A stretch of 64,000 nt of DNA from Lenzites betulinus (GCA_022264855.1 JABYQU010000039.1:1-64000), one strand, 5' to 3'; counted from the stretch's first letter, positions 1 through 11,135 are shown. The notes: a model not told the origin generated them from the sequence alone. A program made the numbers and translations.

Positions 1-1252
1 CGCACCTTCCGCACAAGACGCAACATCCGCCGCGCATACCCCTCAACTCCCCACCAAGGGTCCACTCCCTCAGGAAGATTCCGCCCATACCGACGCACCT
101 CCCCCAAAAGCCCCTCGTACCGCGCCTCCCCCTCTCTGTACCCAGTCCGCTCAAGCGGGTGACGCAGGTACTGCCACCACATCTCCGCTCCAAACCCAAA
201 CGGCTTCCACCGAAGCCGCTCGGGGAACCGATCCCCACTGTCCTCCCACGGAACCTCCTTCAGGCAGTCCCGGTGGTACCACCGGCAGCACTCAGCACCA
301 TCGCAGTACCGCATCGTGTGCTCCGACACACGGTACCGCTTCCCGTACTGGCACTTCTCGTGGCAGAACGACCGGCTCGCCGCAATCGACGCCTGTATAG
401 CACTTGTTAGCATATTCCTCTCCCTCTCCCACTCCTCGATCACTTACCGCATCCAGCTCATATCCCCAGAACTCCCCTCGCTTCACCCAGTGGAACACAT
501 ACTCCCGGTAGAACTGCTCACAGTCTTGCAGCAGCCGCATGTTCAGCGTACGGTCGTCGCACTCGTGCACCGCCGAGTACCCCTCAATCGAAATCAGCGG
601 CACTACCCGCCGTCGCGTCGTCCGCATAAGCTCATTCCCCCCGAAGATCTTCAAAAGCTTCCGCGTCTTCCCCGGCTGGCACTGCTGCTTCCTCAGCCGC
701 GAAAGCAGCATCTCCACCTCCACAAAGAACTGTGCCCTTCTCTCTCAGTATCTTACTCCGCTCATGCAATACACTCACTTACCTCCTGCCACGGATCCTC
801 CCCCTCGTGGTACACAAACCCGAGCCGTGCCACAATCGCAACGTCCACCCCCTCGTCGTCCCGATCAGGCACCATGTTCGCCTCCTGCTCAGGGGTGAGC
901 TCCCAGCCATGCGGTCGGCGGATAATGCACACACTAGAAAACATTCAGATTCATTAGCATCGCAGTTCACAACAACTGCTCCCTCCACATCCTCCTCCCC
1001 TCCACTTACTGGGTCCCACTCCGGATCGGCATCTCCATCTTCCCTTCCTTGTGTCGCACTACATCACTCTCATTAGTATCCTATATCCACTTTCAATACT
1101 CCATTCCACTTACTGTACGCCACATCTACAGGCCGCACCTTCCCCCACTCCTCCGCGTACTCCGTCCAGTCTGCGTTCTGCTTTCTCGGGTACCGCGATG
1201 ATTCCCGCCCAATGCACTGCCAGCTGATGTGGTTACATCGAGGGCTTGGCAT
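1..1252 (-). CDS. BAH domain plus PHD-like zinc finger protein, 3' end beyond window
   Basis: Five exons join in frame: 1114-1252, 1010-1058, 783-933, 448-729 and 1-392. All four introns are 53-55 bp with GTAAGT donors and TAG/CAG acceptors, giving 337 residues before the window edge. Residues about 70-200 fit a BAH domain (VARLGFVYHEGEDPW, then GGNELMRTTRRRVVPLISIEG). A cysteine-rich finger follows: C217, C221, C237, C242, H247, C250 with the PHD-like core CRWYHRDCL. The last Cys pair of a canonical PHD is not visible, so the finger is atypical. BAH and PHD modules usually read histone tails or nucleosomes, so a nuclear chromatin role is inferred. The start at 1252 (MPSPRCNHISW) opens the first long frame. 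The gene is divergent from the Ulp1-transposase gene and may belong to the same mobile element. Confidence 0.72.
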
Positions 1253-1381
1253 TGTTCGGAGTTGATGGGTGTGTGAACGGAGTGTAAGAATAGATCGTGC
1301 ACACAATGGTACAAAGAGAACCTTGCTCAACAGCCGCAGCTCCATTTTTATACCAACATACACGTGCTTGCACTGCATATC

Positions 1382-1417
1382 CTTATGTAAAGACTTATGT
1401 AAAGACTTATGTAAAGA
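1382..1417. repeat. 12-bp tandem repeat, three perfect copies
   Basis: The unit CTTATGTAAAGA occurs three times head to tail in the leader/promoter region upstream of the BAH/PHD-like gene. Nothing indicates a coding role. Confidence 0.9.
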
Positions 1418-1503
1418 CATGTCAAAACACAGCAGGTCCATTGCCATATCTGAACACCTGTGACGTCATACCATTCCCGCTCTCCATATCTCCCCTGGGA
1501 CGC

Positions 1504-1643
1504 GTCTCTCCATCGGCATTGCCGATGGCGGGACACCATCAACTCCACGTATGATCCTGTCCCAGCATCGGCAATGCCGTTGGAGAGACTCCATACCCAC
1601 CCTTAACCGCCCGTCTCTCCATCGGCATTGCCGATGGAGAGAC
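1504..1643. promoter_or_regulatory. Three evenly spaced 31-bp palindromes in a divergent promoter
   Basis: Imperfect to perfect palindromes lie at 1504-1534, 1559-1589 and 1613-1643, with start-to-start spacing of 55 and 54 bp. The third is perfect, with two 14-bp arms around a central ATT; its core is CATCGGCATTGCCGATG. The second is in the opposite orientation, with mismatches in one arm. The array lies about midway between the BAH/PHD-like start (1252) and the first in-frame ATG of the Ulp1-transposase (1861). Binding by a dimeric regulator or by the transposase is inference. Confidence 0.7.
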
Positions 1644-1860
1644 ACCTCCAGCACTTGTTATAACATACATTTCCCCATATATCACATCATGTTTTGCCCC
1701 TCTTTTCCCCGTTTCTATCCTCCCCCCTGCCTTAACCTCTGCTTTAACCCCCAGTTTGGCCAAATCCTACCCCGACCCTGCCCTAACCCCCACCAGGGTT
1801 ACAAAAAGAGACATTTAATGGCTGAATGACGAAGTGCTGAATGCCGGTCTCGATTGGCTG

Positions 1861-4800
1861 ATGCAACAACACGCCGGTGCGACAACTCGAGTCCGCCTGG
1901 TGAACTGTCTTCTGCTTGTCGGGCTCGCGAACATGAAGCGCCGTGGCAGTTACAACCCACGACGGCTTTCCGCCCTTGACCTCGAGATCCGCGCCGGGGA
2001 AGTCGATGTGCTCTTCGTTCCCCTACACGTCCACGGCAACCATTGGACACTACTTCGGGTCGACCTCCGCGCTGCTACGTACGCATATGCAGATTCTCGT
2101 GATGCTGCAGCAGACCCCCCTACCGAGACTATGGATGTGGCCGTCTGGTGGTTGACAGCTCTGCTCCCGCAACTCCACGACATTCCTCTCACAGGAGTGC
2201 CACCTAGCTGGGATGTACCCGTACAGAAGGACAGCCACTCCTGCGGGATTGTCGTTCTTTCTTCGCTATGCTCTCTTCTTCTTGGCGAATGCCATTGGAA
2301 GCAGGACGCTGCGGACAAGCACCGCATGCAGTGGTTTCTCCGTCTCACGGAGGGCTTAATAGATGGCGACGAGGTGTGCATATATCTCTTCTACTGAGTG
2401 CAGAATACACTGACACACGTTCACAGGAGGATGAGACAGAAGACGCCATGGATCTAGATGGAACACACAGCACTTCGCTCCCCGATGCAGTACCAGCCTA
2501 TGCAGGAGAAGACTTGGAGTCCTCTCTCAACGGTGAGACTCCTCGGGCGATGGCGACTTTATTGCTGGATATTGTCGACTGGGATACATACCTTGGTACA
2601 GGCGACGCCAGTGCACTCCATGGCGAGTGTCCAAGCAGCCCCGCCTCTGTGCCCTTTCCTGGTGCATCGACCACGGTGTTACATGCAGCGTCCAATGTGG
2701 CATCCTCTGCGGCATCCCCTGCGGCGTCTTCTGCGGCGTCTTCCGCTGCCCCTGTGGGTCTACCTACCTCGTGTCTAGGCAAACACCCGCTCCCCATTGA
2801 CTCGTCGAAAGCTGCTGGTGACGAGAAGCGTACTGCTGCACGTCGGAAGGGCAAGGCAGGGGCTGCAAGTACTTTACTAGTGCAGCCGACGTCGTGGTCC
2901 TACCAGAAGGACCTTCTCGCGCGATTGGAGCAGCCTGGTTTCAAGGTTGACAAGAAGAAACTCGATACATTCCAACGCAAGATCCTTGCTGACGATGCAC
3001 ATGCGTCGTTTGATCCTGAGAATCCCCGTCGGCTGCGCTGCTCTGCCTGTGCAACCTGGATCTTGGCACCGCTGCTATTCGACATCTCTAGCTGGAACAC
3101 TCATCGTAGGTCACAGAAGTGCAGTCGCAATCGCAGCACCGGTCTTGCCTCCACGTCGCTGCTTGCATTCTATCAACGCGCTCCCAAGGGAAGCCAGGTT
3201 GTTCTTCCTGCACTGAAACCGTCTCCTAGGCTCGAGGTTCCATGTCCTGGTCTCCAGCACTCTCAAGACGAGCGGATCACGCGCTACCTTGTTCGCACTT
3301 CCACTAGCGGTGGAGGTGCACCTTCGCGCGCTGTTCTTGCGCGCCAACTGTTCCAGAGCAGTACACGGCCTGCCGAGGACTGCACCTGGGGTGATTTACA
3401 GCACGAGGAGCGTCGAATGGTACTCCGCAGCGAAGCGAAGCGATTTCAATGGTGCAATCTGCGGTCGGTCAGCGCGGTGTACTCGACACGCTGTGACGGA
3501 CATGTTTGGGTAGCAGACATCCAGGTGGTTCCAGAGCCGTGCCCGCAGTGCTTATCCCTCCTCCACCTCGCTTTGTTTCGCACGCAACTTAATAGGCAGA
3601 TGCCGGATGAACACGATATGAAGTACACCCCAAAGCTATATCGCAACAAGGAGCTTGGGGAGCTCTACCTGAAGTATCTAGGCTTACGAGAGCTCCTCGA
3701 AGAGGTGAGCCGCTAGTTCCGTATGGTGTCTCGTGACTGTTGCTGAATAGTCCCCTCGTAAGGACGGCCTTACACCTTGGCGCAAATTTGGGATAGGGGT
3801 GGCTGCCGGCAAGTACAAGGACAGCCGTGTTATGCTTGGAGCTATCGAGGCCATGCAGATGAAGCACGAGCGAGTGGCGCAGGGTAAACGCCTGCAGAAC
3901 ATGAAGTACTCCCGCGAGTTCACCGACTTCGCCAATGTCCTCGCTTCAATCTCGACGAGAGCTTACCAAACGTTCCGGCATCACTTTGGTGGCCCACATG
4001 TTCGCACCCTGCAGTATGTATCATGAGCTACAGGTGAAACACTGGCTGCTAAATGCTGACTATCCGCTTTAGAAAGCTCCGAGCCCGTCTGCCTCGCTTT
4101 CAGCCAGGGCTCTCTCCCACTAATATCACACTTGCAGCTGCAGTGCTCAAAAAGTTGGACTACTGTGGACCGACTGTCCTCGCGTGGGACGACACTGCTC
4201 TCGAGGCAGCGATAAGTGTCTGGGAGGATGCGGCAACCAAGACGTGCTCCATCATTGGGAGTACATACGGGGTGATTGACGTAGCCTCTGCAGAGGAGTT
4301 TGATGAACTCTTTCGCAAAGCAAAAGAGTCTAAAGCTACCAAGGTGAGTCGAGCATGCTGGTTATGAAAGGGATGTTTGTTGCTAAGTGCGATGTTGTAG
4401 ATCCGTCTCTATGTTCTTGTAGTGCCCTTGGCAAAGGTTCCTCCCCTCCTCTTGGCAGCCGTCGCACGCGGAGGGAAGGAGAATGCGCAGGAGCTTTTCA
4501 ACATCCATACGAAACTTCTCGAGCACTTGCACGCCCTTGGTATTCACCCCGTCACGCATGCCGCAGATGGTACCGAGGTCGAGCGTGTATTGCAACGCAA
4601 GATCATTGCCTCATCTGATCGTTTTCTTCACTACGACATCCCCAACGACACACCTGGCTGCAGCATCAACTTACAGATAGGCCTCGCTAATGGACACCCT
4701 GTTGTTGTGGTCCAGGACCCAAAGCACGCCCTCAAGACTGCACGCAACCAGTTGTTTACCGGTGCCCGTATTCTTGTTCTAGGCTGTCTTGCTTTCTTCT

Positions 4801-7125
4801 ATGCGCAGCTGCTTGCGCTTGCGGAGCATGTACTCTCTCCGCTATTCCGCCGCGATGTGGAGAAGGTCGATAAGCATGACGACCGAGCGGCCGCACGACT
4901 GTTCTCCGCGGAGTCCCTCAATATCACGCTCCGCTACCACAGTGAACTCCGTGCCCTTGCTACATATCTCTTTGTCCTGGGCGAGCTGGTCGATGCTTGG
5001 GAGAACCGTGTCATCTCACATGTCGAGCGGGCTAGAATGGTGATGTGCGCACGGTACTTCTTGATGGCATGGCGCACGCATGTCGTACTGCACCCGTCAT
5101 ACTCCACGAACGTACAGTTCATCTCCCGCGAGTCCTTCGACATCTTCATAACACTCTGCGACAGTCTTCTCAGCCTCATCATCGTTTACCGCCGCTACTT
5201 CCCACACCATCCTTTCATGCCTTGGCTACACTCCACCGCTCCATGCGAGCACATCTTTGGCATCATCCGGACGCTGAAGAAAGACTTCAACTTCGCCGAC
5301 CTCCTCTATCTGGAGCCAAAGTTGCGCACTCTCCTCCTTGGAGCATTCGATCGCTTGACCCCACTGGATCGAGCAAATGACACGGCAGGCGGCTACTACC
5401 ACTCATACTTCGACAGCACAGATGTTAATGCTGACAACCTACGTCAGTGGCCATCTGACACTGAGCTTCAAGAAGCCTCCCGTGCGGCATTCCAGGACGC
5501 TGAGCAGCTGCTCGAGTCACTGCAGCTCAATGCGCGCAAGCTTCTGCAGCAGTATAAGGCACCCGGGCCCTCAGCTACTGATCAGGCAAGCCTGGGTCGA
5601 CAGCGAGCACCCGCTGGTAGTATTGGCACCCCGACACCTCGGGGACCGCAGACGCTTGCCGAGCTCCTCGAGCTATATGCTAGGGTTGACCTGGATCCTG
5701 TTCAAGAGCAAGAGGCGGCCGCCTGTGAGATTGCACTTGTTGCAGAGAGCATGGACGGAACACTAGCAATGTGAGTCGTGTTCTCGTCCAGCCATGTCTT
5801 CCTATCACTCACCCAGACACACGCCATATAGCAATGCACTCCCAGATGCCTGCGATGCGACAGAGTTGCCAGCAGTTAAAGCAGTCATAGATCAGCAAAC
5901 AGCAACAACAACAGGTAAGTACTGTCTCGCTAAAGTAATGGCAAGTGTCCGAGTCAGCAATTGTTACTAATAGTCTGCTCTGTCAGCCCGCACTTCCGCC
6001 AGAGACATTATGACCACCGCTACTACACCGAGTATCAAGTGCATGGATGAGCCGCTTTACGACTCCGTAACAAAGAAGTTCAATATCCAGACTATGACGG
6101 ACCGACGATCACGCCACCAGACGACCCTCGCTAAGAAGGCCGTGCGCCAGTACCAGCAGCCCCACAAGAATTCACATATTGCTCAACCAATGGACGGCAG
6201 AGACGAGTCCTCATTGACCCTCCGACAACAGCTTCTCCAGCGACTCGCCTGTCTGGTTCCTGAAGACGGAACGTTCAACGCAACTTCTGGTGTTGACCGA
6301 CACGTTCGTCATACCGGCAGCTTCCAGATGAGCACAGAAACACCAGCCCGTACAGCCCAGAAGAAAACTCTTCGCCGTGTCACTGCTACAGTGTGTAGAT
6401 GTTTTACTCATGACTCGAAGTGTCTTATAATGTCTGACAAGTCCTCTACATTTCTAGAACCATTGTCGCCTCCGTTCGGATGCGCTACTGGTGCTACAGG
6501 ACATCCATGAAAATTTCATGACAGCCAACGTCAGCTCAATCCACCCTCTGATCTCTGGAGCCTTCATTGTCGTTCTCGATCATACCACAAGCCTAGAACC
6601 CAGAGTTCTGCTCGGTCGTAGTGCGTGCTGATATTCATGACCCATATATACCGCTTGTGCTAACTGATGTATTCCACAGTCCTCACCATGTACTCCAAGT
6701 CCGATGCACGTGGCAGTCGGCATGAACATGTTACGGAGGTGGATAACGTTGGTATCCTGTCCTATGTCGCCGTTGAGGTCTTTGTGTTCTCCCACAACTC
6801 CACATACTCCTCCCTTGCTTGCCCTCAGCTCGGAACCTCTACCATCCTGCGCTTCCCTCCCACCCAGGTCCTGTTCTCATTCGTGAGCTGTAAAAACACC
6901 ATCAAGCTCGCTGAGATCACCACACCTGACGGCAGCACTCTGACCCTCGCCACACTCTGCGACTACTCGGCGGCTATTCTCGACCAACTACAAGATCGCC
7001 GTCACGAGGTAGCCTGTGCTGTCAAGGGACTCTCAAAACTGGTCAAGAAGAATAAGCAAGCACCGCAGGTAGCTGTGGATGAAGAACAGGGTGGCTCGTC
7101 GAGCGATGATGCAGATGGAATCTAG
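1861..7125 (+). CDS. Ulp1-like SUMO protease / zinc finger / DDE transposase fusion
   Basis: Nine exons stay in frame across eight introns: 1861-2373, 2427-3704, 3751-4013, 4073-4343, 4401-5770, 5832-5914, 5987-6390, 6458-6620, 6680-7125 (about 1,596 residues). Residues 1-150 are a C48/Ulp1 protease with His61 (GNHWTLL), Asp78, Gln122 and Cys128 (QKDSHSCGI). A C2HC finger (C376, C379, H397, C403) resembles BED-type DNA-binding fingers. The transposase part has Asp724/725 (LAWDDTAL), Asp831 (AADGTEVER), a P-element/THAP9-like DPKHALKTARN near 881 and Glu1058 (CEHIFGIIR). I propose D-D-E catalysis, but assigning the residues is inference. WLNDEVLNAG, the usual Ulp1 beginning, is readable at 1819-1848 directly after an in-frame TAA (1816-1818). 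The 5' end is therefore uncertain and may lack an exon. The lack of other stops or frame breaks argues for a recently active gene. Confidence 0.8.
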
Positions 7126-8025
7126 TAGAAGGTTTAATACAACTTGCATTCTCATCATTTCACTCCCACATGCTCCCTCCGTCTCTCTGATACCTTCATA
7201 TACTCGCGCGCATGTATTAGAGCTGCTCTGAATTTTTGTAGGGCTGTATGTGTTTTCCCTGATTTTATAGAGGTCCGATCGCACATGTCGATAAGCGCCC
7301 ACCCCAAAATGGTATGTCCGAAAAACATGTCGATAAAAATAGCCTAAATCTATGTCGATAAAAACCCCCAAATTTGGGTGATTTGCGATCGGACCTCTTG
7401 CAGCATACACAGCCAAAGTTGAAGACAGGAAAACTCTTTGAATTTTTTATCTCCAAGATTGTCCGGGCCACGCTCCAAGAAAATTCCAATCGGAGACCTC
7501 CGGGAATCTCTCAAGAGCGAATTTTCCTGAGATACTCTGCAGAATGATGGGACGAGATCTGAAATATTATCAGCGCTTTTTCGCCAGTTTACTGCATCCA
7601 ACCCCTTCCGATTTGTCCCGAGCACTACCCGAGCACACCTGATACCGCTGGAATGGGGACGAAATATACTCACACTACGAATACATATTACTTATACTGC
7701 TACAAAGCCATACAGTTAGAGTACAGGTATCGTGAACACTATCAGCGATTAGGATACCACTGCGATGGTGGTCATCGTCGTCGTGGTCGCCGTCGCGCTG
7801 GCTGTCGCCGTCCTAGTAGCGACGTGGGTAGCGATGGGTGTGCCCTGTACTTACTGCGCACGACGGCAGTGGTCTTGCCTCCCCGGCTCTGTCCACACCG
7901 TGGTCTACACAATCGTCGTCCTGCCATGAGTGGATCTCAGTATGGGGGGCTGACCTTGATGCTTCTGTCCACACCAGGGGAATCGTGCACGGTCTGTGGA
8001 TGGAGAATTAGCACGAGGCAAGCTA
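7126..8025. other. Intergenic stretch after the transposase, no convincing gene
   Basis: Apart from the inverted-repeat module at 7269-7398, I see only short unrelated open frames. A GTCGTCGTGGTCGCCGTC-type low-complexity run lies near 7770-7800. The right end of the mobile element may lie here, but no terminal repeat could be matched because its left end is outside the window. Confidence 0.5.
7269..7398. repeat. Short inverted-repeat module with internal direct repeats
   Basis: Perfect 15-bp inverted arms (AGAGGTCCGATCGCA) lie at 7269-7283 and 7384-7398. Between them CATGTCGATAA occurs at 7284-7294 and 7326-7336, with a one-mismatch copy at 7351-7361. It begins 144 bp after the transposase stop. 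It could be a small MITE, a 3' regulatory hairpin or part of the element terminus. Confidence 0.7.
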
Positions 8026-8068
8026 GACGGGGCATGCTGGACATACCAAATACACCCAGCATGCCGTC
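8026..8068. repeat. Short hairpin next to the SINE-like copy
   Basis: The arms GGCATGCTGG (8031-8040) and CCAGCATGCC (8056-8065) are extended by GAC/GTC and separated by a 15-nt loop. The hairpin ends 10 bp before the left arm of the large inverted repeat. Confidence 0.7.
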
Positions 8069-8077
8069 TCTTGAGTT

Positions 8078-8351
8078 GTATACAACAGTTATTGCAACTT
8101 TCTAGGTGTAATAAATAGCGGTAGTTGCAACTTCAGCGGTTTAAGGCCAAATAGACGCCGTTCAGCACAGCCACTGACGCGCGAGACGCGGGCGCCTATC
8201 TGCAGTTGCAGTCACAGCGAGGTGGGCGTCTATTGTAGTTGCAGCCACGAAAAGAACACGCAGCGAGCGGAATTGAACACCGGACCTGCTGCAAAAGCCT
8301 AAGTGAGAGTGACACATGTAAACCACTCAGCCACAGGGCTGTACAAATGTT
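8078..8351 (-). mobile_element. tRNA-derived SINE-like unit, copy 1 (inverted)
   Basis: These 274 bp are the apparent exact reverse complement of 8650-8923. On the minus strand they start with a tRNA-like head. The A-box TGGCTGAGTGG and B-box TGTTCAATTCC have normal internal Pol III promoter spacing. An unrelated body follows, with repeated AGTTGCA motifs. This layout is typical of SINEs. No poly-A or clear target duplication is seen. Confidence 0.7.
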
Positions 8352-8649
8352 ATAGTTGTTCACAGTACTAGTCAAAATACATTTTCTCAGCTACTAATGG
8401 TACTCCAAGTCCTCACCGGATCTTGGTGCTGCATAAGGACTTATAATGCTGTTAGTAGCCAAAGGAATGGATGAACACTAGTACTATATATACTCCTATA
8501 GTGTGTATAGTTCTGTGGCCGAGTGGTCCATTTCTATCACTGGAATCTGACATCTTGCTGAAGCTTGGCGCTGCGTGAGGACTTGGAGTAACTTGGGGTG
8601 CCATTAGTAGCTGGAGAAATGTATCCGAACTAGTACCGTGCGCAACCAG
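8352..8649. repeat. Spacer of the large palindrome, itself imperfectly inverted
   Basis: The spacer contains CTACTAATGGTACTCCAAG near 8393-8411 and an imperfect reverse complement around 8577-8616. An isolated A-box-like TGGCCGAGTGG lies at 8516-8526 with no B-box after it. It looks like degraded older sequence of the same repeat family. No gene is visible. Confidence 0.5.
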
Positions 8650-8923
8650 AACATTTGTACAGCCCTGTGGCTGAGTGGTTTACATGTGTCACTCTCACTT
8701 AGGCTTTTGCAGCAGGTCCGGTGTTCAATTCCGCTCGCTGCGTGTTCTTTTCGTGGCTGCAACTACAATAGACGCCCACCTCGCTGTGACTGCAACTGCA
8801 GATAGGCGCCCGCGTCTCGCGCGTCAGTGGCTGTGCTGAACGGCGTCTATTTGGCCTTAAACCGCTGAAGTTGCAACTACCGCTATTTATTACACCTAGA
8901 AAGTTGCAATAACTGTTGTATAC
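8650..8923 (+). mobile_element. tRNA-derived SINE-like unit, copy 2
   Basis: The A-box is at 8668-8678 and the B-box at 8722-8732, so the tRNA-like head spans about 8655-8740. The head is not a functional tRNA: the acceptor ends do not pair and no anticodon arm is recognisable. The 180-bp body contains paired CAACTACAATAGACGCC and GGCGTCTATTTGG motifs. Sequence identity with copy 1 over 274 bp appears complete. Confidence 0.7.
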
Positions 8924-9649
8924 TCTACGTCTCTTACACAACGACCACTTGCCCACAGAGAGTAAGCCCTGATCGCTGTGACGCGGTACACGACGCCGCG
9001 AGTTTCAGTGCATCCACGTTCTTACTGCTTGCATTGCGCTTTCGGGGAGAGTGGAGGCTCCCAGACAGAGCGAATGTGGTTGTATGACGAAGAACGATCG
9101 ACTTACTCACCTGGTAGAGAGCTGGCAGATTGCCAGCGCAACGGGCGGGGCATGAGAGCGAGCAGAGCCAAGCCACGTCAGAAGAAGGTGAAGTACCTAA
9201 GACAGTGCCAGCAAACTCCTGCGGTTGTCCGCTGCAGGAGAGCTCGAAGTTTTGAGTCCCCAAGACTCAAGAGACTCAGACGCGAATGAAGTGCTCGGAG
9301 ACTGGGAGAAGAGAGCACTTGCGCTGGCGTCCGCGCGAGGGGAAATTCAACCGTGAGAACTGCTTACCCACGCACGTACCCTGGGAACTCTGCCGCATCC
9401 GGACAGTTTGCATCACGCTAATAATCCTTTTGATGGGACACTCCTACATTTGGTATGCCCGGCGTCCCCCGCCCTTGCCATCAGCGCTGCACCTCCAGGA
9501 TTCTCCCCAGATTGGTTACTTCAAGGAAAACGCCAAGAATATTCAAGATTCTTCAAAGCATCACGTCCCAAGATTGTCCCAAGAGTCTCCGTACAAGGAA
9601 TCGTCAAGATTCATTTTCCGCTGTGTAGGCATGGGTCCTCATTATCCCT
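8924..9649. other. Unassigned stretch before the retroelement fragment
   Basis: Short open frames occur on both strands (for example 8978-9289) without family motifs. I see neither the protease and reverse transcriptase domains expected upstream of an integrase nor a 5' LTR. The retroelement is therefore 5'-truncated or was interrupted here. Confidence 0.5.
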
Positions 9650-11135
9650 CTTGCAATTTCCACGCCTTTTCTGTGATGTCAAGACACCGCGTCACAAGCC
9701 GTACGGGCTCCTGCGACCACTCGATATCCCAGACCGGCCATGGAGATCCATATCGATGGACTTCATTGTCAAGTTGCCGACGTCTCATGGGTATGATTCA
9801 ATCTTGGTTGTTTGCGACCGCCTTACGCGTTATGTACATTTTATTCCCTGTAATGAGTCGATGGATGCGCCAGGCCTTGCCTGGCTATTCCTCGATCGTA
9901 TCTTTCGTTTTCACGGCCTTCCTTCGTCTATTGTTTCGGACAGGGGCTCCACCTTCGTTTCGAAGTTTTGGTCAGAGCTTACCTCTCTGTTGCAGGTCGA
10001 CCTCAAGCACTCGACATCGTACCATCCGCAGACGGACGGACTGACCGAGCGCACCAACCAGACGCTCGAGACGTACCTTCGCGCCTATGTCTCCTATCAA
10101 CAGGATGACTGGGCGGACTACCTGCCACTTGCCGAGTTCGCTTTCAACAACCACACGAGCGACTCAACGAAGCAATCTCCATTCTTCGCCAACTATGGCT
10201 TCCACCCCGCCTTCGACCCCCAGCTCGCCGATCACTCTCCTGTGCCCGCTGCTGCAGACATTGCGACTCGACTTGCACGTCTTCACGACGAGCTCCGCGC
10301 GCAGCTCAAGAGTGCCCAAGAGCGACAATCCCTTTACTACAACCTCCGTGTCTCGGACAGCCCCAAGTACGAGCCCGGCCAGCTCGTCTGGCTCCTTCGG
10401 CGCCACATCAAGACGACTCGGCCGTCTCTCAAGCTCGATCACCGACGACTCGGTCCTTTCCCTGTCGACCGTGCCATCTCCGATTCCGCATACAAGCTTC
10501 GTCTCCCACCATACCTCTCTCGCCTTCACCCTGTCTTCCATGTTTCTCTCCTCGAACCTTATCACGATCCTTCGCTCTTCCATCCCCATGCTTCCCCCAT
10601 TCCTTTCGACATCGCTGAAGAATCCCCCGCTCCCTCCATTCGTTCCATCCTCGACTCACGCAAGCTCGGCCAGCGCTACGAATACCTCGTGCGCTGGAAG
10701 GACCTGTCCTCGGACGAGGACTCCTGGGTCCCGCTCTCCGACCTCCCCACAACCGCTGATGAGCTGATCGAGCGTTTTCATCGCCGTCACCCTCGTGTCC
10801 CTCGTCCTCCCCATTCCATTCTCGAGCACGACGCCCTTGCGGCGTTCAATTCTACTAATTATATTTCTTTGCCTTCGCAGTCTCCCGAGTCCGCACCGCC
10901 GCCCGTCACCTCCGCACCACCTCCCGTCGCCTCCGCGCCCGCCCCCGCGCCCGTCGTCTCCGCACCCGCACCTGCACCCGCTCCTGCCCGTCGCCCCGCC
11001 GTCCCACCTGCCGCTCCGCGTCCTCCATCGCCCGCGCCCGTCCGCGCCAACCCCCGCGTGTTCTACACGCCGCCGTCGCAGACCACGCTCCGTCCAGGGC
11101 GTGTGTCTCGGCCGCCACCACCCCCAGATGCGTAG
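9650..11135 (+). mobile_element. Ty3/gypsy chromovirus remnant: integrase and chromodomain
   Basis: One uninterrupted frame encodes the C-terminal part of a gypsy Pol protein. Homology begins near RHKPYGLLRPL. The rve integrase core carries all three acidic residues (SMDFIVKLP; VSDRGSTF; TDGLTERTNQTLE). A GPF-type module (LGPFPVDRAISDSAYKL) and a chromodomain (RYEYLVRWKDLSSDEDSWVP) follow, then a Pro/Ala-rich tail. The His-Cys finger normally upstream is reduced to one Cys, and reverse transcriptase, RNase H and protease are missing. The fragment is joined to a 3' LTR at 11257. The lack of stops suggests a young truncation. The open frame formally begins at 9408. Confidence 0.85.

Noticed and set aside
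1504..1643. CRISPR-like repeat array
   Set aside because: Three palindromes in a eukaryotic promoter, no cas genes and nonuniform repeat orientation.
1861..7125. Assignment of the transposase to the KDZ superfamily
   Set aside because: No KDZ-type cysteine cluster or typical motifs were seen; the DPKHALKTARN motif is closer to P-element/THAP9. Left unclassified.
8511..8560. Third tRNA-like unit in the palindrome spacer
   Set aside because: Only an A-box-like match; no B-box within normal distance.
8655..8740. Functional tRNA gene in the SINE head
   Set aside because: A and B boxes are good, but acceptor and anticodon stems do not pair.
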